Of a stretch of DNA of 37,117 nucleotides, positions 6,990 through 14,549 are shown piece after piece. The stretch lies in assembly GCF_019264445.1 (NCBI RefSeq), contig NZ_JAHVAB010000030.1, forward strand, positions 1-37,117, in the 5' to 3' direction. The notes beneath the pieces are model-generated. The model was not told the origin of the DNA, did not search any database, and saw nothing but the letters and a program-made list of their open reading frames with translations. The stretch is from Hydrogenophaga sp. Lineage in GTDB: Bacteria; Pseudomonadota; Gammaproteobacteria; Burkholderiales; Burkholderiaceae_C. Numbering within the stretch: the first letter of the stretch is position 1; each line of letters opens with the position of its first letter. The translations under genes were made by a program, and so were the position numbers.

Positions 6990-8276
6990 ATGAGCATGCA
7001 CAAGCTGCCGCCTCAGACCCTGGCGCAAAAACTCATCGCCCGTGCGGCTGGCCGCAGCCAGGTGGCCGTGGGTGAAGTGGTCACCTGCAACGTGGACATC
7101 GCCATGTTCCACGACTCGTCCGGCCCGCGTCGGCTCAAGCCCATGCTCGACGAGCTGGGCGCCTCCATCTGGGACACGAACAAGGTGGTGTTGGTGCTCG
7201 ACCACTATGTGCCGGCGCGGGACGCCGACGCGCAGAAGATCGTGCAGTTCACGCGCGACACCGCGCGCCAGTGGAAGCTGCCCCACGTGATCGACAGCGA
7301 AGGCATCTGCCATGTGGTGCTGCCCGAGCGCGGCCACCTGCGCCCCGGCATGTTTGGCGTGGGCGGCGACTCGCATTCACCCACCGGCGGCGCGTTCGGC
7401 AGCTACATGTTCGGCATAGGCGCCACCGAAATGCTCGGGGTGTGCGTCACGGGGCAGATCTGGGTGCAGGTGCCGCGCACCTTGCACCTGCAGTGGGCGG
7501 GCCGCCTGCAGCCCGGTGTGTCGGCCAAAGACATGATGCTGCACACCATTGCCCGCCTGGGCATGAACGGCGGCCAGTACCAGGCGGTGGAGTTTGCCGG
7601 CAGCGCCGTGCGGGCGCTGTCGATGCCGGAGCGCATGACCCTGTCCAACATGAGCGCCGAGCTGGGTGCGCAGGCCGGCCTGATCGCCGCCGACGACACC
7701 ACCCGCGAATGGCTCGAAGCGGTGGGTGTGCCGGCCGAGCAACTGGAGGGCGCCGAGCAGTGGTTCACCGACGAAGGCGCCAACTTCGAGCCGCACAGCT
7801 TCGACGCCACGGCACTCAGCCCGCAGGTGGCCGCGCCACACAGCCCGGCCAACACGCGCGACGTGGCCGAGTTCGCCAACGTGAAACCCGGCTTTGCGTA
7901 CATCGGTGCCTGCACCGGTGCCAAGCTGGAAGACCTGCGGGCCGCGGCCTCGGTGCTGCGGGGTCGGCACGTGGCCGCCGGTGTGCAACTGGTGGTGGCG
8001 CCGGCCAGCGCGCGCGAACAGGCGCAGGCCGAGGCCGAAGGGGTGATGCAGGTCTTGCGGGACGCGGGCGCCGCCGTGCTGCCCAACAGCTGCGGCGCTT
8101 GCGCGGGCTATGGCGGCACCTTCCCCGAAGGCGCCACCGTCATCTCCAGCACGGCGCGCAACTTCAAGGGCCGCATGGGCCCGGCCAGCGTCAACGTGTA
8201 CCTGGCCTCGCCCTACACCGTGGCGGCGTCGGCCCTGCGCGGCCACATCAGCGACGCGCGGGAGATGCTGGCATGA
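6990..8276 (+). CDS. Aconitase/3-isopropylmalate dehydratase-family large subunit (LeuC/DmdA-like hydratase)
   Basis: A 428-residue cytoplasmic [4Fe-4S] hydro-lyase subunit. The cluster cysteines are visible as Cys308 (GACTG) and Cys368/Cys371 (NSCGACAG). The substrate-loop motif is GDSHSPTGGAFG at 126-137, where isopropylmalate isomerases have a DSHTSTHGAFG-like sequence. The following FGIGATEMLGVCVTGQIW block belongs to the family. It works with the small subunit encoded immediately downstream. No leuA or leuB is nearby and the gene sits in a transport and catabolic operon, so leucine synthesis is unlikely. By family and by company with a C-C lyase, a (substituted) maleate or dimethylmaleate hydratase is the best guess. 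Spacing to the LivF-like gene is 6 bp. Confidence 0.85.
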   Translation: MSMHKLPPQTLAQKLIARAAGRSQVAVGEVVTCNVDIAMFHDSSGPRRLKPMLDELGASIWDTNKVVLVLDHYVPARDADAQKIVQFTRDTARQWKLPHVIDSEGICHVVLPERGHLRPGMFGVGGDSHSPTGGAFGSYMFGIGATEMLGVCVTGQIWVQVPRTLHLQWAGRLQPGVSAKDMMLHTIARLGMNGGQYQAVEFAGSAVRALSMPERMTLSNMSAELGAQAGLIAADDTTREWLEAVGVPAEQLEGAEQWFTDEGANFEPHSFDATALSPQVAAPHSPANTRDVAEFANVKPGFAYIGACTGAKLEDLRAAASVLRGRHVAAGVQLVVAPASAREQAQAEAEGVMQVLRDAGAAVLPNSCGACAGYGGTFPEGATVISSTARNFKGRMGPASVNVYLASPYTVAASALRGHISDAREMLA

Positions 8277-8776
8277 CCCGGCGCACCGTCGAGCAGGCCC
8301 GCGCCTGGCGCCTGGGCGCCGACGTGGACACCGATGCCCTGGCACCGGGCGCCTACATGAAACACGGCCTGGACGTGATCGGCCTGCATTGCCTCGAAGC
8401 CTTGCGCCCGGACTTTGCGGCCGGCGTGCGCCCGGGCGACGTGCTGGTGGCGGGCGCCAACTTCGGCATCGGCTCGTCGCGCGAGCAGGCCGCCGGCGTG
8501 CTGCGCCACTTGGGCCTGGCCGCGGTGATCGCACCGTCGTACAGCGGCCTCTACTTTCGCAACGCCTTCAACCTGGGCCTGCTGCTGCTCACCTGCCCGC
8601 AGGCCGGCGAGATCGACGAGGGCGAGCAGATCGCGCTGCAGCTCGAAGGGGCAAGCCCCGAGGTGGTGCGCGCCAACGGCCAGCGCCTCGCGTGCCACGC
8701 GATCCCGGATTTTTTGATGGACATGGTCGACGCGGGCGGTTTGCTGCCCGTGCTCAAACAACGCACGCAAGGATGA
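8273..8776 (+). CDS. Aconitase/3-isopropylmalate dehydratase-family small subunit (LeuD/DmdB-like)
   Basis: A 167-residue swivel-domain subunit. The start WRLGADVDTDALAPGAYM matches the NIDTDxxxP motif of LeuD proteins. GSSREQA at 67-73 is the family's substrate-phosphate/carboxylate loop (usually GSSREHA), and SGLYFRNAFNLGLLLL is the usual helix after it. It pairs with the large subunit to form the hydratase active site. The ATG at 8273 overlaps the large-subunit stop (ATGA) and follows GGAG. Length is normal for two-subunit hydratases of this group. The reaction assigned is the reversible addition of water to a cis-configured unsaturated diacid. Confidence 0.87.
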   Translation: MTRRTVEQARAWRLGADVDTDALAPGAYMKHGLDVIGLHCLEALRPDFAAGVRPGDVLVAGANFGIGSSREQAAGVLRHLGLAAVIAPSYSGLYFRNAFNLGLLLLTCPQAGEIDEGEQIALQLEGASPEVVRANGQRLACHAIPDFLMDMVDAGGLLPVLKQRTQG

Positions 8777-8781
8777 GCCCG

Positions 8782-10464
8782 ATGGTTTCAGAAACACCCA
8801 CCTCCACCGCGATGGACCCGGTCACGCTGGCCGTGTTGCGCGGCCGGCTGGAGCAGATCGCCGACGAGATGGACGCCACGCTCTACCGCAGCGCGTTCAA
8901 TCCCATCATTGCCGAGGCCCACGACGCCTGCCACGGCCTGTACGACGCCCTCACCGGCGACACGCTGATCCAGGGCAAGTCGGGCCTGCCGGTGTTTGTG
9001 GGCGCCATGGCCTTTGCCGTGCGCGCCGCCATGCGCGTGGCCGCGGAGCGCGGCGGCATGCAGCCGGGCGATGTGTGGCTGTTCAACGATCCCTACGAAG
9101 GCGGCACCCACGCCAACGACTTCAAGCTGGTACGCCCCTGCTTCCGCCACGGGCAACTGTTCTGCTTCCTAGCATCGGCCGCGCACTGGCACGACGTGGG
9201 CGGCGCGGTGCCCGGCAACTACAACCCGGCGGCCACCGAATGCTGGCAGGAGGCGGTGCAGATTCCCCCGGTGCGCATCCTGCGCGGCGGTGTGCTCGAC
9301 GACGACGTGCTCGCCATCCTGCGGGCCAACACCCGCCTGCCCGACAGCCTGTGGGGCGACCTCAACGGACAGCTGGCCGCGCTGGAGCTCGGTGCGCGCC
9401 GGCTCGACGGCTTGCTCGACGAATACACCGAAACCACCGTGGCGCAGGCCCTGGTGGAGCTGCGCACCCGCGCCGTGCGCCTGATGCGCTCGCACATTGC
9501 CAGCCTGCCCGACGGCCGCTACAGCTTCGACGACGTGCTGGACAACGACGGCGTGAAAGACGAGCCGCTGACCATTGCGCTGGACATGACCGTGGCCGGT
9601 GACCGGCTCACGCTGGACTTCTCGCGCACCTCGCCGCAATGCGCCGGGCCGGTGAACATTTCGCGCGCCACGGCGGTGGCGGCCTGCTATGTGGCCCTGA
9701 AGCACATCTTTCCCGACGTGCCGGCCAACGCGGGCGTGCTCGACGCGGTGGACTTCGTCATGCCCGATGGCCTGGTGATCAGCGCGGCGCGTCCGCGCCC
9801 GGTGGGGGGCTACACCGAAACCATCCTGCGCATGATCGACGTGATTTTCAGCGCCACCGCGCTGGCCGACCCGCAGCGCGCCGTGGCCCACGCCTACGGC
9901 ACCATCAATGCCCTGTCGATCGCCGGGCACCGCACCGACGACAAGCGCAAGGGACAGCGCTGGGTGATGTTCAGCTTCTTTGGTGGCGGGCACGGCGGCC
10001 ATTCGGACGGCGACGGCCTGTCGCACGGCAACGCACCGATTTCCACCGCGACGATTCCGCCGCTGGAAATCCTGGAGGCGGCCTACCCGGTGCGCTTCAC
10101 GCAGTGGGCCTTGCGCCCGGGCTCGGGTGGCGATGGCGAGCACCGCGGTGGCCTGGGCGCGGTCTATGAAATCGAACTGCTCGAAGACAGCGCCGAAGCC
10201 TTCATCTTTGGCGAGCGCGGCAAGTCCGCGCCCAAAGGCATCCACGGCGGCCAGCCCGCCCTGCCCAACGTGTTCGAGTACCGCCAGAACGGCGAATGGA
10301 AGGCGCCGCCCATGGTGTCCAAGATGCTGGGCATCCGCCTCAAGAAGGGCGACCGGGTGCGCCTGCAGACCCCTGGTGGCGGGGGTTGGGGAACGCCGGC
10401 CCACCGATCGATCGACGACCGCCAGCGCGACGCCGCGCTGGGCTACACGAAGGAACAGGCATGA
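8782..10464 (+). CDS. Hydantoinase B/oxoprolinase-family subunit (HyuB-like)
   Basis: A 560-residue subunit of an ATP-dependent cyclic amide hydrolase. It starts with DPVTLAVLRGRLEQIADEMDATLYRSAFNPII, the standard HyuB opening, followed by GDVWLFNDPYEGGTHANDFKLV. The C-terminal half carries HRGGLGAVYEIELL and RLQTPGGGGWG, also hallmarks. HyuB and HyuA together hydrolyse cyclic imides, hydantoins or 5-oxoproline at the expense of ATP. The related acetone and acetophenone carboxylases are the main alternative, but their extra gamma subunit is not seen. The ATG at 8782 is preferred because AAGGA lies 8 bases upstream. The ATG at 8773, overlapping the preceding stop, is the alternative. Confidence 0.87.
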   Translation: MVSETPTSTAMDPVTLAVLRGRLEQIADEMDATLYRSAFNPIIAEAHDACHGLYDALTGDTLIQGKSGLPVFVGAMAFAVRAAMRVAAERGGMQPGDVWLFNDPYEGGTHANDFKLVRPCFRHGQLFCFLASAAHWHDVGGAVPGNYNPAATECWQEAVQIPPVRILRGGVLDDDVLAILRANTRLPDSLWGDLNGQLAALELGARRLDGLLDEYTETTVAQALVELRTRAVRLMRSHIASLPDGRYSFDDVLDNDGVKDEPLTIALDMTVAGDRLTLDFSRTSPQCAGPVNISRATAVAACYVALKHIFPDVPANAGVLDAVDFVMPDGLVISAARPRPVGGYTETILRMIDVIFSATALADPQRAVAHAYGTINALSIAGHRTDDKRKGQRWVMFSFFGGGHGGHSDGDGLSHGNAPISTATIPPLEILEAAYPVRFTQWALRPGSGGDGEHRGGLGAVYEIELLEDSAEAFIFGERGKSAPKGIHGGQPALPNVFEYRQNGEWKAPPMVSKMLGIRLKKGDRVRLQTPGGGGWGTPAHRSIDDRQRDAALGYTKEQA

Positions 10465-12533
10465 GCGAACCCACACTGAACCAGCCGCATTGGGTGGTCG
10501 GCGTCGATGTGGGCGGTACCTTCACCGACCTGTTCGTGCTGGACGAGAAAACCGGTCAGGCGCGCATCGTCAAAGTGCCGTCGACGCGGGGCGAAGAAGC
10601 CCGCGGCTTCATGAACGGCATCGCGCAGGTGACGGGCACCACCGGCGCGCAGGGCGCCACAGACATCGCCACCATCGTGCACGGCACCACCGTGGGCACC
10701 AACGCGCTGCTGGAGCGCAAGGTGGCGCGCACCGGCATCATCACCACGCGCGGTTTCCGCGACGTGCTGGAAATGCGCCGCCGCGACCGCCCGCAAACCT
10801 GGGGCCTGCGCGGCAGCTACACGCCCGTGGTGCCACGCGCCTGGCGCCTGGAGGTGGACGAGCGCGTGCTGGCCGACGGCCAGCTGCACACCCCCGTGGA
10901 CCTGGAGCAGGTGCGCGCGCAGGCGCGAGCCCTACTGGCCGAAGGCTGCGAGGCGGTGTGTGTGTTCTTCATCAACGCGTATGCCAACCCGTCGAACGAG
11001 CAGGCGGCGGTGGCCGCCGTGCGCGAGATCTGGCCCAACCACTGCGTGACCGCCGCCAGCGAAGTGCTGCCCGAGATTCGCGAGTTCGAGCGCTGCTCGA
11101 CCGCCACCCTCAACGCGGCCCTGCAGCCGGTGGTGGGCAGCTATCTGCAGCGCCTGGACGGTGACCTGCGGGCGCAGGGCTTCGGCGGTGAGCTGCTGAT
11201 CGTGCAGAGCAACGGTGGCGTGATGTCGCGCCAGACCGCTTGCGACGTACCGGTGCGCACCGCGCTCTCAGGCCCGGCAGCGGGCGTGATGGCCTGCGCC
11301 GAAATCGCCCGCGCTTCGGGCTTTGCCAACGTCATCACCGGCGACATCGGCGGCACCTCGTTCGACGTGTCCCTGGTGGCCGCGGGCGAGGCTGCGCTGG
11401 CCGCACAAACGTCGATCGAGTTCGGCCTGGTGGTGCGCTCGCCCATGATCCAGATCGAGACCATCGGCGCGGGTGGCGGCTCCATCGCCTCGGTCGATGC
11501 CGGCGGCATGTTGCAGGTCGGCCCCGAGTCGGCGGGCAGCATTCCTGGCCCTGCCTGCTACGGGCGCGGCAACACGCGCCCCACTGTGACCGACGCCAAC
11601 GTGCTGCTTGGCCGCATTGCCGCCGACCGGCCCCTGGGCGGTGGCTTGTTGCAGGCGCTCAACGCGGGCCTGTCGGAGCAGGCGATCCAGCAGCACGTGG
11701 CAGAGCCCCTGGGGCTGACGGCGCTGGCCGCGGCCGAGGCCATCCTCACGGTGGCCAACGCGCGCATGGCCGGCGCCATTCGCGTGGTGTCGATCGAGCG
11801 CGGCCACGATCCGCGCCAGTTTGCCTACATGCCGTTTGGCGGCGGCGGCGGTCTGCATGTGTGCGCCATGATGCGCGAGGTCGGTGTCACCACCGGCATC
11901 GTGCCGCGTTACCCCGGCGTCACCTCAGCGCTGGGCTGCGTGATGGCGGACATGCGCCACGACGCGGTGCAGACCCTGAACGTGGGCCTGGCCGACGTGG
12001 CCTGGCCGGCGCTGCTGCAGCGCGTGGACGCCCTCGCCGACGCTTGCCAGGTGCGCCTGGATTCGGCCGGCGTGCACTTTGTGCGCGTGGACGAGGTGAT
12101 CAGCTTCGACATGCTCTACATGGGCCAGACCCACACGCTGCAGGTGCCCGTCAAGCGCGAGCAGTTGAACGCGGCCGGCCTGCTGGCCGCTTTCGAGGCG
12201 GCCTACCAGCACGCCTTCGGGCGCGTGCTGCAAGGCCCGGTGATCCGGGTGATGAACCTGCGCTACGCCCGCATCGGGCGCCGCCCGAAGTTCGACCTGG
12301 CCGTGCTCGCACCCCAGGGCGAAGGCCGCACCACCCCGGTGGGCGAACAGCGGGTGTACCACCAGGGCCAGTGGTGGACCGCGCAACGCTTTGATCGCCT
12401 CAGCCTGCCCGTGGGCACGGTGGTGCAGGGCCCGGCCATCCTTGAGCAGCCCGACACCACCGTGTGGCTGGAGCCCGGCTTTGAAGGCCGGGTCGACCCG
12501 CTCGGTAACCTGCTGGTGGAGCGTGCCGCATGA
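10461..12533 (+). CDS. Hydantoinase A/oxoprolinase-family ATPase subunit (HyuA-like)
   Basis: A 690-residue partner of the HyuB-like protein. The N-terminal actin-like ATPase signature VGVDVGGTFTDLFVLD is at about 13-28, with IVHGTTVGTNALLERK (about 72-87) and RGFRDVLEMRRRDR of the Hydant_A_N domain after it. The hydantoinase A domain shows GDIGGTSFDVSLV from about 294 and IGAGGGSIA thereafter. By analogy with N-methylhydantoinase and 5-oxoprolinase it phosphorylates or otherwise activates the lactam oxygen with ATP before ring opening. The ATG at 10461 overlaps the HyuB-like stop and follows AAGGA. The order hyuB-hyuA is reversed from many clusters but not rare. Confidence 0.88.
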   Translation: MSEPTLNQPHWVVGVDVGGTFTDLFVLDEKTGQARIVKVPSTRGEEARGFMNGIAQVTGTTGAQGATDIATIVHGTTVGTNALLERKVARTGIITTRGFRDVLEMRRRDRPQTWGLRGSYTPVVPRAWRLEVDERVLADGQLHTPVDLEQVRAQARALLAEGCEAVCVFFINAYANPSNEQAAVAAVREIWPNHCVTAASEVLPEIREFERCSTATLNAALQPVVGSYLQRLDGDLRAQGFGGELLIVQSNGGVMSRQTACDVPVRTALSGPAAGVMACAEIARASGFANVITGDIGGTSFDVSLVAAGEAALAAQTSIEFGLVVRSPMIQIETIGAGGGSIASVDAGGMLQVGPESAGSIPGPACYGRGNTRPTVTDANVLLGRIAADRPLGGGLLQALNAGLSEQAIQQHVAEPLGLTALAAAEAILTVANARMAGAIRVVSIERGHDPRQFAYMPFGGGGGLHVCAMMREVGVTTGIVPRYPGVTSALGCVMADMRHDAVQTLNVGLADVAWPALLQRVDALADACQVRLDSAGVHFVRVDEVISFDMLYMGQTHTLQVPVKREQLNAAGLLAAFEAAYQHAFGRVLQGPVIRVMNLRYARIGRRPKFDLAVLAPQGEGRTTPVGEQRVYHQGQWWTAQRFDRLSLPVGTVVQGPAILEQPDTTVWLEPGFEGRVDPLGNLLVERAA

Positions 12534-13132
12534 ACCTGAAGAACGCCCGACTCGGCATGGTCATCGTCGACCTGCAGAACGATTTTCTGGCGCCCGACGG
12601 CGCCTACGCGCGCGGCCACACGCTGAGCGCCGAAGCGGTGCAACTGCCCGCGCGCATGGCCCCGGTGGCGCGCGCCATCACGGCGCGCGGCGGGCTGGTC
12701 ACCGCCAGCCTGTTCACGCTGTGGCCCGACGCACAGGGCGAGCCGATGATCTCGGCCCACCTCAAGGAGCGCCGCCCCTTCCTGCGCAAGGGCGACTTTG
12801 CGCCGGGCAGCCGGGGCCAGGCCAACGTGGACCTGCTCGCGCCGCTGGTGGATGTGTCGGTGTGCAAGGTGGCGTACTCGGCCTTCTTCAACACACAGCT
12901 CGACTGGGTGCTCAAGAAGGCCGGCGTGGACACCCTGGTGGTGTGCGGCATCGTCACCAACGGTGGCGTGGCCAGCACGGTGCGCGATGCCCATGTGCGC
13001 GACTACCACACGATCGTGCTGTCCGACGGTTGCGCGGCCTTCAGCGACGCCGCGCACCAGGCGGCCCTGGCCGACATGGCGTCGGTGGCCGAGGTGATGG
13101 ACAGCGCCACGTTCTTGAAGCAACTGGGCTGA
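12530..13132 (+). CDS. Isochorismatase-fold hydrolase lacking the nucleophilic cysteine
   Basis: A 200-residue cytoplasmic protein of the isochorismatase/cysteine-hydrolase superfamily. The catalytic Asp (Asp14, VIVDLQNDF) and Lys (Lys113, VCKVAYSAFF) are present. Where amidases of this fold have TNxCV, this protein reads TNGGV, so the nucleophile position is Gly146. The only nearby Cys is Cys139 in VVCGIV, six to seven residues upstream. True isochorismatases such as EntB also lack this Cys, but no siderophore genes are here. The context would favour a half-amide or carbamoyl hydrolase, yet the missing Cys argues against the standard mechanism. The start ATG overlaps the HyuA-like stop after GGAG. 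Function is left open. Confidence 0.82.
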   Translation: MNLKNARLGMVIVDLQNDFLAPDGAYARGHTLSAEAVQLPARMAPVARAITARGGLVTASLFTLWPDAQGEPMISAHLKERRPFLRKGDFAPGSRGQANVDLLAPLVDVSVCKVAYSAFFNTQLDWVLKKAGVDTLVVCGIVTNGGVASTVRDAHVRDYHTIVLSDGCAAFSDAAHQAALADMASVAEVMDSATFLKQLG

Positions 13133-13136
13133 ACCC

Positions 13137-14549
13137 ATGACCACACCCTTGACGCAGGTCCGCCCCGCCCACGAACTGCAGACCGACGACCACACGCCGG
13201 TGGTGATCGTGGGCGCCGGCGCCTGCGGCCTCACCGCCGCGCTGGCCCTGCACCGCCTGGGGGTGGAGTGCGTGGTGCTGGAGCGCGATGCGTTCCCGGC
13301 GGGCTCCACCGCCTTGTCGTCGGGCTTCATTCCCGCGCCCGGCACACGGGCGCAGGCCGCGCAAGGCATCCACGACAGCGTGGACCTGTTTGCCCAAGAC
13401 ATCCAGGGCAAGGCCCACGGCCAGGCGGCGCCGCACCTGGTGCAGGCCTACGCGAGCCACATCGGGCCAGCGCTCGACGCGCTGGAAGCGCACCACGGCG
13501 TGCCCTGGCAGGTGCTCGACAACTTTCTCTACCCCGGCCACAGCGCCCACCGCATGCACGCCGTGCCCGAGAAAACCGGCGCCGGCTTGATGAGCCGCCT
13601 GCAGGCCGCGGCCGACGCCGCCGGGGTGGTGCTGCTCACGCAGGCGCAGGTGACCGAGCTGTGGGCGGACGATCAACAGCGGGTGCACGGCGTGGGCTTT
13701 GTGCGCCCCGGCGGCGCGGTGGAGCGGCTGCGCTGCGACGTGGTGCTGCTGGCGTGCAACGGTTTTGGTGGCGCCCCGGCCAGGGTGAAGAGCCTCTTGC
13801 CCGAGATGGCAGACGCCACCTACGCCGGCCACGTGGGCAACGACGGCAGTGCCATCGCCTGGGGCGAGCAGCTGGGCGCGCGCTCGGCCGACCTGGGGGC
13901 CTACCAGGGCCATGGCTCCTGGGCGGTGCCGCAGGGGGCGCTGATCTCTTGGGCGTTGATGATGGAAGGCGGCGTGCAGATCAATGCCCACGGCCAGCGC
14001 TTTCACGATGAAACGCAAGGCTATTCGGAAGCGGCGGTGCATGTGCTGGCGCAGCCCGGCGGCGTGGCCTGGAATGTGTTCGACGACACGCTGCTGGCCT
14101 TCGCGCAGGACTTCCCCGATTTTGTCGCCGCGCAAGACGCCGGCGCTGTTCAGCACGCGGACGATGCGCCGGCTTTGGCACGGCTGCTGGGCTGCCCCAT
14201 GGAGGCCCTGCAGACCACCTTGAATTCGATCCAGCCGGGCACCGACCTGATCACCGGCCGCACCTTCAAGCGCGCCTTGCAGGCACCGTTTCACGCCGTC
14301 AAGGTCACGGGCGCGCTGTTCCACACACAGGGTGGGCTGGACATCGATGCGCAGGCCCGGGTGCTGCGCCAGGACGGCACGCCCCTGCCCAACCTGCTGG
14401 CCGCCGGCGGCGCCGCGCGCGGCGTGTCGGGCAACGCCGTGTGGGGCTATCTGTCGGGCAACGGCTTGCTCAGCGCCATCGCGGGTGGGCACATGGCCGC
14501 CCACACCGCCGCCAGCCTGCAACCCACTCCAGGAAGCACGAGCGCATGA
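13137..14549 (+). CDS. FAD-dependent oxidoreductase, fumarate reductase/ketosteroid dehydrogenase-like (FAD_binding_2)
   Basis: A 470-residue flavoprotein. The Rossmann dinucleotide motif VVIVGAGACG is at about 22-31 and the ribose-binding Glu49 is in VVLERD. STALSSGFIPA is the conserved loop of the family and the C-terminal FAD motif GVSGNAVWGYLSGNG is present. Members reduce or introduce a C=C bond next to a carboxyl or carbonyl group. A 20-residue polar leader precedes the fold. There is no membrane segment or signal peptide, so it is cytoplasmic. In this operon it could saturate or desaturate the ring or the released diacid. It starts 4 bp after the isochorismatase-fold gene. Electron donor and acceptor are unknown. 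Confidence 0.82.
   Translation: MTTPLTQVRPAHELQTDDHTPVVIVGAGACGLTAALALHRLGVECVVLERDAFPAGSTALSSGFIPAPGTRAQAAQGIHDSVDLFAQDIQGKAHGQAAPHLVQAYASHIGPALDALEAHHGVPWQVLDNFLYPGHSAHRMHAVPEKTGAGLMSRLQAAADAAGVVLLTQAQVTELWADDQQRVHGVGFVRPGGAVERLRCDVVLLACNGFGGAPARVKSLLPEMADATYAGHVGNDGSAIAWGEQLGARSADLGAYQGHGSWAVPQGALISWALMMEGGVQINAHGQRFHDETQGYSEAAVHVLAQPGGVAWNVFDDTLLAFAQDFPDFVAAQDAGAVQHADDAPALARLLGCPMEALQTTLNSIQPGTDLITGRTFKRALQAPFHAVKVTGALFHTQGGLDIDAQARVLRQDGTPLPNLLAAGGAARGVSGNAVWGYLSGNGLLSAIAGGHMAAHTAASLQPTPGSTSA

Noticed and set aside
6990..8776. Leucine biosynthesis genes leuC and leuD
   Set aside because: No leuA or leuB is present, the large subunit has a non-LeuC substrate loop, and the genes sit between an importer and HyuBA in a catabolic operon.
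8782..12533. Acetone or acetophenone carboxylase subunits
   Set aside because: The two subunits fit the HyuB/HyuA pattern in size and motifs, and no third small subunit typical of acetone carboxylase was found; relation at the superfamily level cannot be excluded.
12530..13132. EntB/PhzD-type isochorismatase for siderophore or phenazine synthesis
   Set aside because: It shares the missing Cys with those enzymes but there is no carrier domain and no siderophore or phenazine gene in the window.
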